This document shows positions 11,701-21,500 of a DNA stretch of 35,872 bases, piece after piece; the stretch's first letter is position 1; each line of letters starts with the position of its first letter. The DNA comes from a virus, in the IMG/VR virus record IMGVR_UViG_3300045733_000100, positions 1 to 35,872 of that record; one strand, given 5' to 3'. Position numbers and translations under genes: made by a program. Below the pieces are notes generated by a model that searched no databases, had not been told where the DNA came from, and saw nothing but the letters and a program-made list of their open reading frames with translations.

Positions 11701-14700
11701 TTAATATGACATTTGATAGTAGTGGTCATGCTGAATTAGCTAGGAATACAGTTCTTAGGTGGAATGAAGTGATGCAGAATGATAGAAATATTGTACAATT
11801 AGAATCAACTAAAAAAGAAGGATCAACAGTTAGGGAAAAGATTGTTAATCAAGGTTTCTTTGATACTTTATCAGAAGATTATGAAACAGATGTAGTGGAT
11901 TGGTATAAAGATAAAACAAACAATGGTGTTACCGAATTATCAGAAAAAGATCTTACTAGTCTATTTAATAAAGTTTCAAAAACACTCAGTAAAATACATG
12001 TAGATATTAATGTAGATGTATTACGTCATTTTGCTTATAATATAAACAGAAATAGAAATTTACAGAATAATTTATATGTGTTTATTAATGATATACATGA
12101 ATTATTAGGACCAGAAATTATTATAGACAATGATGATAAGATAACTAATTACATTAAAAATGAGACTCTAAGATCTTTAGGGGAAGCATATGCTAATGTA
12201 AATTCTCATGAAGAATCTGATATGACTGTAGGTCCAGAAGGTAATATGATATGGAAGTATGCTAAACTTAATCATGCTACAGATCTCCTTAGAAAGATAA
12301 AACGTAGTGAGAAATGGGCTGCTGATAAATTACCTCTTATAGGTAATGGTCATTCTAGAATTCTTAAATCATTTGTAGCTTTAAATGATACACCAGAAGA
12401 GATTGCTAGAGCTAAAGAAGCAAGGGATAGGTTTGGTTTATTCACCATGGCTAATTTTAAAAGACAAGGTAGAAGAGATAAATCTAGTAGAGATTACTTA
12501 CATTTAAATGTATATGAAGATTATTTATTCAAAGCTTATGCTATATTAAATAATGCAGCTTTACCACTTCCTGTTATGGCAAACAGACGCACTTATTTTA
12601 TGATGGAAGGAGTTAAATTAGTTGGTATAGAAGATAATGGTAATGTAATAGATAGTTCTAATGATGATGGTAGTGTAGTATTTACTGATGAAGTTATAAA
12701 CATGTTTTATGATTATTACTTAGATGAAAAAGAAAGAGTAGATGCTGCAATACAAGTTCGTAAAGATTATGAAGAACAAGTTAAATTACACAAAGGGGAT
12801 GAAGTAAAGCTTAGGGAATTAAAGAATGGTTTAATTAGAAATTATCATTATGCTGGTGGTAAATTTAACTTAAAATTAGGTAATGCATATAATTTTATAC
12901 ATTTCAAAGGTTTTGAAAAATTAAAAACTCCTGAACAAGTTAGAGCTAAAATACAAGAACTTCTTAATGATAGACTAAAAGGTGAAGTAGATTTTGTAAC
13001 TAATGAAGGTATTATACAGAGAACTGTTGATTCAGATACTGGTAAAGTAAACCTACATACTAAGTTACTTAGTGATGCTATTATTGCAAATCATAAAGAT
13101 ATAGATCAACCAGATAATTTTGGTATGTTATCAGTATTAGCTAAAATAATGGTTAATACACAAATGGGTATAATTGAATCTGAAAAGTTATTCCTCGGTG
13201 ATCCTGCTCAATTTAAACGTAATGACCCTTCTGACGTATCTAATTACGATACATTTGCTGAATTATATAAAAGATGGTCTGGTGTAGGTGCTACTGGTAC
13301 TAGGTTAAGGGTTAATTATCCTGGTAGGAGTACAACTTATAATGTAGCTACTTTAAATACACAGAAATTTGAATCTATATTTCGTGAACCTATGATTGAA
13401 AAGCATACAGAATTGTATGAAAGTATGTTATTGAATAAGTTAACAGAGGAAGAAAAGAAAGATGAAAATAAGGTAAAAGAGGTTAAAAAATTAGCAAAAG
13501 AATTAGCAACTAGTAGGTTATCAAAATATGAAAACGTTGATCCTACAGATGGTACAGCTTTGATATCTCCAGAGATGTTTAAAGAAGTAACTGATAGGAT
13601 GGGTATATGGGATAAACGTAAAGATGAAGCTTATAATCTATTAAATTCAGATAAAGACTTAAGTGCTGCAGATATTATTAAAGCTAGTAATATAGTATTT
13701 AATCCACTTAAAACTGTATATATGGGTAACCACAATTTTAATAATGTAGATTTACTTATATATAATAAGATGGCTATGTTCACTCTATTTAGACAACATG
13801 TAAAAGGTACCCATTTAGAGAAGGTGTTAGATAGAATGGAATTAAAAGGGGAGTATGCAGATAAGACATTAGAAAAAATACATGTATACAACTTTGATTC
13901 TGCTGTTAAAACTGGTGGTTTGAATGGTATGAATTTATTTTCTAATCCTCAAACTAGAAGTTCCTTAAATGACTTAGGCCAATCATTTGTAATGCAACAG
14001 AATTTTGATAATCTTAAGCATCAACAAGTAGTAGAGGTACATAATGCTACTGAACAAAATTTTGGTACAGCAGGTTTTAAAGTTGCTACAGCTGATATTT
14101 CAAAAACTGAAGATTATGGTGAACATGGTACAGGTGAACAATTATTAAATGATTTACATAGTCTTAGATCTACTTTAAGTAACTTTGGTTTACATAATGT
14201 AGATGCTAAATTCGGTATATCAAACGGTAAGATATCTAACAAAGTGTTTATAGATATGTTACGTAGAGATGCTGAATCTGCTAACAAAGCTTTTGACTTT
14301 GTAAATGCTTTAGTAGTAGATGATAAAGGTGAGAAGTATTTGGAAATAGATTCATTCAATGATAGGAAATGGATATACTCTAGAATAAAGAGTATAGTTG
14401 ATGACATGACTGTTAAATTAAGTACTCCAGGTAACCAGTTGGTACAGATGACTAATTATGGTATGAACAAAGCTGATTATAATGGAGATTTAAAATTCAT
14501 AAGATCAAAGGTTGGTGAACATACTGTAGATGCTATGGAATGTAAAGTATCTATAAGATTATTTAAAAAATTCTTTCCTAGAGGTCATGAAATTACATTA
14601 GTAGAAGCTCAAGAACTTATTAATATTAATCCAGAATTATTTGGTTATCGTGTTCCTACACAAGGTCAAAACTCTTTAGCAAGACTTAAAGTAGTAGGTT

Positions 14701-17700
14701 TATTACCAGCTCAGGTTGGAGACATAATACAGTTACCTCTGGAATTTACAGCTTTAACTGGTTCTGACTTTGATATAGATAAATTATTTGTTGCTATGCA
14801 TAATTATGAACATTATACTAGTGATAATGGTGAGGTTAGATTAAAGAAAACTGCTTTTTTAACTGGTAATACAAAAGAAGAACAAAGAGATAGGTATGAT
14901 AATAAGATATTAGAATTATTTGAAATATATAAATATTCTTTAGAATCTTTTAGAGATGTTTTAGTAGAAGATGATAATGGTAAGAAAGTACCGATAGTTA
15001 GTAAATATTTTAATTCTAATAGAGAAGAACTCAGTGATATAGCAAAGGAATATAGGGAAAATAAAAAAGAATATGAAAATGAAGAGTATAATTTATTAAT
15101 GAAGGTTATATCATTAGAAAATAAAATAGCAGAAACTAATAAAGAATCATACAAGAAATCATTGGAATATGATTTAACAGACGCAAAGATAAAGTTAGAA
15201 GAAATTAAATCTAAATTAACTAATACACCTTATGAAATAGAACTTAGAAAAATGATGAATTTATCAGATATGGCTTCTTTACAAGAACACTTAATATTAT
15301 CTGATAAACTACCTGAATTTGAAGACTTTATCAAATTACCAATAGAAGAGCAAAATTCAAATAGAGCTGTACAGAATCAGTTGTTAGATAAGTTATTAGT
15401 AATACTATCAGATGAAAAACATTTTATCAACATGACTACCCCATTAGGTATTATGAATGATAAACTTGAAAATAAAGCTGATTTTTATGATGATATATAC
15501 AAACCTAATGAAAAGTCTAATGTACCAGCATTATTTACAACTACTCCATCTTTTCAAGCTGCAATGAAATTAAAATTTGCATCTTCTACATTTGGTATAG
15601 CTCCATATGCATTAAATAATAATCATCATTCATTAACTCAAATGGCTAATGTAGTTATGAAATCTAATATAGATTTAGGCTTTAATGAAAAAGGTAAAAT
15701 AGATCTATCTAGAGTCATGGATGAAGATAGAATGTATATTACATGGTGGATGTCTGCACTTATAGATGCTCACGTAGATGGTGTTAACAAACCTTACATT
15801 ACATCATTAAATGTTAATGAATCTACTCATGATATATTGAATTTTCTTATTAGATCTGGTTTAGGGGAAATTAGTTTTGATTTTATCAATCAGCCTATAA
15901 TTAGGGCTTATAGTGATTCTTTCTTCAAAACTAATAAAAGTTTTGGCAAAGGGGCAAATAGAATATCAACAATTGATCAATCTGATCCTATTGCATATAC
16001 ATTAGGTTTTTATAATGAACTTATAGGTCCAGATGGTTTAGCTTTAATGACAAATGATGAATTGGTTAATACTACTTTTGCAAAAGATAGTTTGATACCA
16101 TTGCCTGAACTTTTAAATGTCGATCAATTAAAAGCAGATGCCAAAGAGTCTATGCAATCTACTCAAAGTAAAGAATATTATATAAGACAATTATCTATAT
16201 TATATCATTTAGGTGCAAGGGATGGTATTAAAAATGATTCAAAGTTACTTAATAATTTTGTATTAGCTTCTAGAGTAGATACTGGTAAATATGGTGCTAA
16301 TCCAGTAGAGATTATCCATTTCTTAAATCAGATTAAGAATGTAATGCAAACTGGAAGATTTGAAAATATTGACAAAATATTAACTTTTGATCCAGAATAT
16401 ACATATAAAAAAGGTGATACATTCTTACCAACTTTAATTAAGAATAGCATGTTTAAGATATATGATATTCTTAAGAATGAAAGTATATATGCTACTGTTG
16501 GTTTTAATAACATGATAGATAATTTAGCAGATAGTACTTCTGGTGGTACTTACAATAGGTTATCAACTATTAATATTCTTATGGAAGAACTTATGACTCA
16601 TTTCATAGGTAAATTCTTAGCAGATCCAATCAATGGTATGGGTATGAAATTTGATAACTTGGTAAACTTAATGTTTGAAAGACAAGGTTCTATATATAAT
16701 AAAATATCAAATTTAAAAAATAATAAACATGAATTATCAGATCAAGTTAAGGATAATCCTTTAATGGAAAATTTAATTATAGATTACTCTGATGATATAA
16801 TAAAAGATAAAGATGGTGAAGGTATTCCATATACTTATATAAAAGCTCCATATTGGTCAAGAAGAGATGATATGTTAAGAGATGAATCAGTAGATGGTTA
16901 CAAAGATTTATTAGCTAGTCCACATCCATACTTACAATCATTAGGTATAGCTTTATATGCATATTCATTCTATACTTCAGGGTTTAGACAAAGAATGTAT
17001 TCTTATACATCATCTATTCCATTGAGTATGAGTAGGGAATTTAAATATCAAAATAAAACACTACATTTTAATGAGCATATGAAGAAAATATTAGCTACTT
17101 TAAATTCTAAAGAGGGTTATTTAGAATTGCTAACAAAAGCCAAACGTGAGATATTTACTAACATGTGGGCAACTGAAGGTTTTGCACAAGAAATGACGTG
17201 GGATGATACAATCATGACTGCATTTCATAATCAAGATGCAGAAAATTTAGGTGTAAAAATAGAACTTGGTAGAAAAGAATTAGCTAAACTTCATTTAGGT
17301 ATTAATGCTGATAGGGAAAATATATACAAGCCATATATACTTATATATCAATCAGAAACTAATTCTACATTATACGAATATGCTGGTTATGATAAAATAA
17401 CTAATGCTTTATATTATGTATCTGTAAGTAAAAAAGGTTTTGGTTCTAATGGTCATGGTACTAAAGGGTTATTCTTTAATGAATATGGTATTGAAAATAT
17501 TAAAGGTGATGAAAGATCTGTACTAATAAATAATAATCCTACCACTAAAAGATATACTATAGAAGAGAAAGTTAGTATAATGAAAGAAGATATGATAGGT
17601 GACGAATTAGTTAATTTTATACCTGTACCATTAGAAAAACAATTAGTTAAAGAAAAAGGCGTAGGTTTAGCAGAAAACTTCTATACAGAAGATGATGCAG

Positions 17701-18503
17701 CTGAACTTAGAGAATTAGGTATAGAACAAGGAAATAAAGATAAACAATTGGAACAAAGACAAAAATTAAATCGTAAAGCATATAGTTTACGTGATTATGA
17801 TGACGAAACTGCACCAAATAAAATTAATGAAGATTTAAAAGCATCAACTAATAATAAGTCTACATATGAAGCACCTATATATATTGATGTAGATGGTTCT
17901 GCTAGAGGTAAGAATGGCTTAGGTATTGGAGCATATGCAGAATTTGGTGAAGATAAATATTTCCTACGTGCTACAGATGCAGATCTAAGAGCTTATTTAA
18001 CTAAGGAGTTAGGTAAACGTGGATATGAACCAGTAAAAGATTTTAATAACATTAATGCAGAATTAATGGCATTATTAACAACATTAAATGCATTTAGGGA
18101 TACATCTGAGCATTTGTATATATCACAAGATTACGAAACATTATTATATTTTATTAAGAATGCAGTTAATCCTAATGAAGTTAATACAACTACATTAGAT
18201 TATATACAGTTTACACCTAATCGTAATAAACCAGATATGGTATTCTTAATTGAAGCTATACAAAATCGTATCAATGAGATTGAAGGTAATGGTGGTTCTG
18301 TACGTCTTAAATATGTACCTAGTAAATCTACTAAGGGTAATAAGATGGCAGATCAATTAGCTAAAGGGGACCACCCAACTATATTTAATACTAGGAATGA
18401 TTTCAGGTCAGGGGAATGGGGCAAGCCTACACTTAATATAGCTAGTACTTCAAAAGAAGATGCTAAAGAGGCAGATAAAAACAACAATAAAGATTGTAAA
18501 TAA
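5706..18503 (+). CDS. Giant virion RNA polymerase fusion protein (cargo region, zincin, RNAP, RNase H)
   Basis: This is one uninterrupted 4265-residue frame. Residues about 1-560 are cargo-like, with Gly/Ala-rich hydrophobic segments near 98-130, 183-212 and 438-460. Pro/Glu-rich linkers follow near 777-795 and 865-899, with an unrecognised domain at about 905-1480. A zincin metallopeptidase domain spans about 1525-1715, with HEAFH at 1613-1617. The RNA polymerase region spans roughly 1720-3950. Its active site is DFDID at 3021-3025, preceded by RVPTQGQNS and GDIIQLPLEF, which match the order around the metal-binding loop of a double-psi beta-barrel RNAP. An RNase HI-like domain occupies about 4055-4236, with D4061/D4063, E4119, D4142 and D4216. 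By family knowledge, the single-chain vRNAP of crAss-like phages travels in the virion and transcribes early genes. The stop overlaps the next start (TAATG), suggesting coupled translation. The polymerase call is strong; the domain borders are estimates. Confidence 0.88.
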   Translation: MSNDVNVSPQGEILNSTPLGTAPVDPITGLEEGAKKFKIDASKLESARALDKGELIGKVYNEDVLVPKSVYRILGDDYHPQFDPEYNAQLLAREQSKGGKFLSALNQAVVGSAIGGSISGFGYMLDLPMIADLIEGTEQEFGNAFTRFGEKAQTWTEVATPIYTDPKASKFNPSSFEWWMKNLPSVASTVGLVMPSMAGMSALKGIASLVGATEKLGELGKFSKLFTTSLGQAIMSRHMENLMEARGVYDQGLGDAKNALYKKYASQIDKEINSLPIFTPVDPEKGPQPGQYTKEQREGDLNRIKNKWEDKISQEATKVAAIGASNTYNKQWAMLIQDVPAYMLLNRFMNKGVTSIAKGAEENSVQVAKHLGLDTPAWYAKNAYKQAANAAGESAEEFIQFLNEQQSSDMIKNLADPDKKTSLADQVSKNWDNGDLWTNTFWGAAGAGVMQATMAGISSKAMSNSGKARVKQLTELSPLINKLHADYVTAEDDGDEIGMEAAKKGFLAVAGIKSKQMDNTEHLLNMIDALANDDQNVLTNYEIDPDTRKFFKGKNEIAQELKDDIGNLSKRYDDAIAEGKVKGLSDKQNVSVSASLAHSNFMLEFLNKKSAEQQAKLQSIEVEGYSKANPAGEILSDVGRQSFTVAYQKRDLSRRLAATEKQLAKPDITKEDKVKYEKQKARLEGKIELANEVITELGKDNTLTKKQRALDAKLHGDLTKDEPNGIIPIAEVLNFIDTQKRANSYDESVNYFKDQLDDARTIQDNMVKYNKKQAAKPIIPTEPVKPPIEETDDLDVGDLAKYIGVDGKEDRGIVTDVVYALQDSEGKEVEPSAENVDNIITIQPVDENNNKVGDLVHVSGATVVKEAPEVQAQPEEGIAEEDITDVEDVLPPEGPGPGDTMKDQNRRKTNDVNKGLIEFLSYTEYEEKTPENQGKLHKLNIRNKALDEFLSNPDNQQYLSKGIAKYSLDLKNAFFQARLDKARKEKRIPAYLLDALDEHINKGKKLKEEDITKLLTYADFAGEVAISAELSINGKTFKGGLFVHTLSKTTARLKDQPTLKIYAEMRKSLVGHLLRGDKVYTTGLSTNRGNPNNIDKTNSPAARKGDVLKTFGFKSYKDIELFILKSSTKSAKAKTYENPTLHRDNESIENIQFDFSSTGSVFVKTNKTLNGQPFAVKLNKSFISEDHAFIIFNAFSTLAKTELLDDRKYNDGKYSGKIKPPQKRGKIGQYSVPIDPHAKDQKETAAWNISAGELLELLVVHGEEWTDPNHVRYKYVNARNSMSKEHKDALENKRLFLQRGYNADGVVDGIYLCYGKTIPKNVNTSVKGTLKEVTYNRVNLTSPRTKGADADAYMNDISKFSDWIQNNKTYAVHLEFPGKEHGLALKLNGGFLQGKNFRIGKKGFVAYPTDLPNKKYSYAINSEIVRNPGESYVEFLLKNGLVTTDIEEKNGSLFSTPFMHLGTNQNAKQDFGFKIDGTPYTEAPVTPTLEKVEEIKTEPEKKATKSKRERTKEEISKDAVTESYDDDMSVRQIMDDDNFIKLRERPPNTKIYDVQDLEKELGWIRKTLNIAPDEIKIERDLAKMLIGGKEAWAIFSSAGLTIYEAAEKGSIYHEAFHKVNLAYHTREEREAIYRAARQLYSMPKESFTDNQVEEKIAEEFREFVISKQTAPQPKGIKRIFENIYNFIRALFYRAGSRLVQSDIDRLFNQIYSGKYRFAKVLTENKKIEPRLRSILGENFDTISTYKDITTFTKYLAKKLMSSNNVTNLNDVRNITYQALIDNLNKTINRLEKRISKPDISDSEKNDGIKLISIIKDALGEKDENDFYPKFTVWVKYIDRFLGNSGIIHGRSHEHQDGIWDEEVRYSDLTEDEKRDNENWNTPDYFKPSKDTALASVKFVIDTLHESDEVSNTIAMIPFADGNKVWYKLLNDIIQYDDVVDMVNKIRSLGEENNFYPYIELADILDNASESFRTQFQSSFEMYKHKHLVVQFRTTREGDVNMTFDSSGHAELARNTVLRWNEVMQNDRNIVQLESTKKEGSTVREKIVNQGFFDTLSEDYETDVVDWYKDKTNNGVTELSEKDLTSLFNKVSKTLSKIHVDINVDVLRHFAYNINRNRNLQNNLYVFINDIHELLGPEIIIDNDDKITNYIKNETLRSLGEAYANVNSHEESDMTVGPEGNMIWKYAKLNHATDLLRKIKRSEKWAADKLPLIGNGHSRILKSFVALNDTPEEIARAKEARDRFGLFTMANFKRQGRRDKSSRDYLHLNVYEDYLFKAYAILNNAALPLPVMANRRTYFMMEGVKLVGIEDNGNVIDSSNDDGSVVFTDEVINMFYDYYLDEKERVDAAIQVRKDYEEQVKLHKGDEVKLRELKNGLIRNYHYAGGKFNLKLGNAYNFIHFKGFEKLKTPEQVRAKIQELLNDRLKGEVDFVTNEGIIQRTVDSDTGKVNLHTKLLSDAIIANHKDIDQPDNFGMLSVLAKIMVNTQMGIIESEKLFLGDPAQFKRNDPSDVSNYDTFAELYKRWSGVGATGTRLRVNYPGRSTTYNVATLNTQKFESIFREPMIEKHTELYESMLLNKLTEEEKKDENKVKEVKKLAKELATSRLSKYENVDPTDGTALISPEMFKEVTDRMGIWDKRKDEAYNLLNSDKDLSAADIIKASNIVFNPLKTVYMGNHNFNNVDLLIYNKMAMFTLFRQHVKGTHLEKVLDRMELKGEYADKTLEKIHVYNFDSAVKTGGLNGMNLFSNPQTRSSLNDLGQSFVMQQNFDNLKHQQVVEVHNATEQNFGTAGFKVATADISKTEDYGEHGTGEQLLNDLHSLRSTLSNFGLHNVDAKFGISNGKISNKVFIDMLRRDAESANKAFDFVNALVVDDKGEKYLEIDSFNDRKWIYSRIKSIVDDMTVKLSTPGNQLVQMTNYGMNKADYNGDLKFIRSKVGEHTVDAMECKVSIRLFKKFFPRGHEITLVEAQELININPELFGYRVPTQGQNSLARLKVVGLLPAQVGDIIQLPLEFTALTGSDFDIDKLFVAMHNYEHYTSDNGEVRLKKTAFLTGNTKEEQRDRYDNKILELFEIYKYSLESFRDVLVEDDNGKKVPIVSKYFNSNREELSDIAKEYRENKKEYENEEYNLLMKVISLENKIAETNKESYKKSLEYDLTDAKIKLEEIKSKLTNTPYEIELRKMMNLSDMASLQEHLILSDKLPEFEDFIKLPIEEQNSNRAVQNQLLDKLLVILSDEKHFINMTTPLGIMNDKLENKADFYDDIYKPNEKSNVPALFTTTPSFQAAMKLKFASSTFGIAPYALNNNHHSLTQMANVVMKSNIDLGFNEKGKIDLSRVMDEDRMYITWWMSALIDAHVDGVNKPYITSLNVNESTHDILNFLIRSGLGEISFDFINQPIIRAYSDSFFKTNKSFGKGANRISTIDQSDPIAYTLGFYNELIGPDGLALMTNDELVNTTFAKDSLIPLPELLNVDQLKADAKESMQSTQSKEYYIRQLSILYHLGARDGIKNDSKLLNNFVLASRVDTGKYGANPVEIIHFLNQIKNVMQTGRFENIDKILTFDPEYTYKKGDTFLPTLIKNSMFKIYDILKNESIYATVGFNNMIDNLADSTSGGTYNRLSTINILMEELMTHFIGKFLADPINGMGMKFDNLVNLMFERQGSIYNKISNLKNNKHELSDQVKDNPLMENLIIDYSDDIIKDKDGEGIPYTYIKAPYWSRRDDMLRDESVDGYKDLLASPHPYLQSLGIALYAYSFYTSGFRQRMYSYTSSIPLSMSREFKYQNKTLHFNEHMKKILATLNSKEGYLELLTKAKREIFTNMWATEGFAQEMTWDDTIMTAFHNQDAENLGVKIELGRKELAKLHLGINADRENIYKPYILIYQSETNSTLYEYAGYDKITNALYYVSVSKKGFGSNGHGTKGLFFNEYGIENIKGDERSVLINNNPTTKRYTIEEKVSIMKEDMIGDELVNFIPVPLEKQLVKEKGVGLAENFYTEDDAAELRELGIEQGNKDKQLEQRQKLNRKAYSLRDYDDETAPNKINEDLKASTNNKSTYEAPIYIDVDGSARGKNGLGIGAYAEFGEDKYFLRATDADLRAYLTKELGKRGYEPVKDFNNINAELMALLTTLNAFRDTSEHLYISQDYETLLYFIKNAVNPNEVNTTTLDYIQFTPNRNKPDMVFLIEAIQNRINEIEGNGGSVRLKYVPSKSTKGNKMADQLAKGDHPTIFNTRNDFRSGEWGKPTLNIASTSKEDAKEADKNNNKDCK

Positions 18504-21500
18504 TGGCAGCAATATTTTGTCCTCGTCGTGGTGACGAACAGTATAGGGAATTAGTGAATGTATTAGGTTCACCTGAAATGGCTCATCTTGTATGGAATAG
18601 GAATGGTGGATATGCATTAGACTTTAATCCTAGTGGTTATAAATCTACCTTATTTGATCAATTATTAGAGGCTACTGATAATAATAGATTTGAATCATTG
18701 CGTCTTAAATCTCAATACTATTTAGAGAATAATCCTAATGGTAAGTGGTATGAAGATTTTAAAGAAGAACCTAATTTACCATATAATGTAACTAATAGAG
18801 AAGTAAATATTGGAGATAATCAAAAGAAGTATTATGATTTATTAAATAGACTATCTGCTAGATTTGGTTATGCGTGGGATTTTGCTAGACCTGGTGAAAT
18901 ACCAGAATGGGCTACTGCTACTATAAGATTAAAAGGTGTTCCAAATCCAGTAATAGTAGTTAAAAGAGATGGTATGGATTTTGAAGATATAATCCATGAA
19001 TTTGGTCATATATTTATTGAGCATATTAAAAGAGACAATCCTAAATTATATGATAATTTACAAAATGAATTTGCAAAATTATCTAACAAAGAACAAGAAT
19101 ATTATATAACTGAAATGGTAAAGGCATATCCAGGTTATACTCCTACAGCAATTATGTCTGAACTAATGACTCATATATTAACATTATATGCTAATAAAAC
19201 TATAGATGAAAATACAGGATTATATAAAGCTTTAACAGATATATGGGAATATATTAAGAAATTTATAGCAGATACTCTTGGCATAACTAATATTGAAAAG
19301 ATAACTCCAAATATTACATTTGAACAACTATCAGATATAATGTTGGATCCTAATATAAAACTTGGTTTAGGAGATATAATGGGTTCTGGAGAATTTTATC
19401 ATGGTTATTCTGGTGAATATGGCTATGGTCTACCTTATCGTAAAGCTATAAAAAAACTTTCAAGAAATCTTGAAGAAGAAAAAGAACCTACTCCTAAAGA
19501 TATAGTACAAAAATTTAAAAATATTAGTAAAGATATACATGAAGAAACTGATCCAAAAGTAGTAGAAGAATTACGTAAGCAAGGTAAAGGTCACTATTAT
19601 TATATGAAAGATGGTTCCAAAGAACATCTTAATGGTGTTAGTAGGCAGATGGGTAAATTTGGGTATGGGTATTTTGGTAAAAGTGATAGTATATATTCTC
19701 AAGTAGGTAAAAGTGTACATGGTAATATAGAAGCAATACAAAATGGTATAATAGATAGTTTAGGTACTGTAGAAGGTGTTACACTTACTAAAGATGCTAA
19801 AGATGAACTTAAAGCTATATTTAAAGAACTTAAAGGTAATTATACAGCATTAACTGAAGTATTAATACCAGATATAGAACAAGGTTTAGTTGGTAAAATT
19901 GACTTAGTATTAATATCAGAGGATGGTAAAGTATTATTATATGATTTTAAAACTAAACTTAGGAAATATGTTAAAGATGAAGATGGTGAAAGTAAATTAA
20001 AATATAGTGGTTTTTTATATTGGAATAAAGCAAGTGCTAAAGGTTTCAATGATAAAGATAAAGCTCATTTACAATTATCCATTTATGCCCATATGGTAGA
20101 AAAGGTATTAGGTTTAGATGTAAATGGTATAGCAGTTGTTAAATTAGAAGCACATAGTCATAATGATGGTAAAACTATTAATTCTATACAATTGTATACA
20201 GAAAATGAAGTAGAAAAAGAAGAATATTACTATGATAAAAAAGGTGATGTAAAATATCATCATTCTACTCAGAGTGTATATTATGGAGATTCCTCTACAT
20301 TACATAGTAAAAGTATGGAAGGTTTAGAAAGAGAACGTAATGATGTACAAGAAGAATTATTTCAAAAATTAGTTACACCAGAATCTAAAGGTGGTAAATT
20401 ATTACAAGATTTAAAAACAGATTTAGCTAAACGAGTTGAATTTGCTAGAAAAAGATATGATCCTCAAAAACGAGAAGAACTTGAAAACTTAGTCGATCTA
20501 TTACAGGAAGAAGAATCAGTTACTAATGCTTTATATGAAATAATTATATATGCTCATAATGAAGTATTTGATATAGTAGATGAAGTAAATAAATATTTAA
20601 AAGAAGGTATACCATTTACTCCAGGTTTATTATATAGATGGAAAGATGCTGTACAAGGTTTTAAAAATCTAAGTGCTATTAAACAAGAATTATATGCTAA
20701 TCCAGAATTAGTACCTAAAAAGACACACTTAAGAGCATTGAATGATACGTTAGATCAAATAGAACATTTAGAAACATTATATAAAACAGAAGGGAGAGTT
20801 TTAATTGCTAAATGGTTGACTCCTTATTACAATGGTATTAAAGTTCAATTTGAAGATGTATATAAAGCAGAATATCGTAAACTAAAATATAGAGAAGTTA
20901 AAAAAGGTAAGAAAACATTAGATCAATTTGAATTAGAATATGGTTCTATTAATGATTATGTTAATAATCTAGTAGATTCTAAGAAAGTAGAAAATGATAC
21001 CTTTAATTTACTATATAAAGAACTTGAAATAGCAGGTAGGGATATTGGTGAAATAACTAGATGGATTGACAATATGTTAGATACATCAGATCCAGTATCT
21101 GCAGCTTTAGTTCATGCATTTATAGCAACAGAAGAGAAAGGTAGACTTGAAGCTATAGATAAAAGAGAAGATATGGCTGATATATTAGAAAGTCTACAAT
21201 TGGTTCATAAAAAGAGTTTAAATACTTCAGAAGAATCATTTTATTCATTTTTATTAGAACATAATGAAAAAGGAGAACCTACTCAATATATATTAAGACC
21301 TTATAAAAGTCAATTTTTTATAGATGTTCAGGAAGAAAGAAAAAAATATAGTAAAGAGGATTTTGCAAAAGAAGCTATAAATACTGCTGTATCACAATTT
21401 AAATCACAATTTAGTACATTTAATGATGAAGAATTTAGGGAAGCTTTATATACTCAAGTTGGTGAATTATTAACATCTAATCAGATATCTGTAGAAGAAT

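Noticed and set aside
9761-16513. Minus-strand open frames of 60-113 codons inside the giant gene
   Set aside because: They are shadows of a strongly supported + strand gene, with unlikely compositions (Ser, Leu, Ile and Phe-rich) and no leaders.
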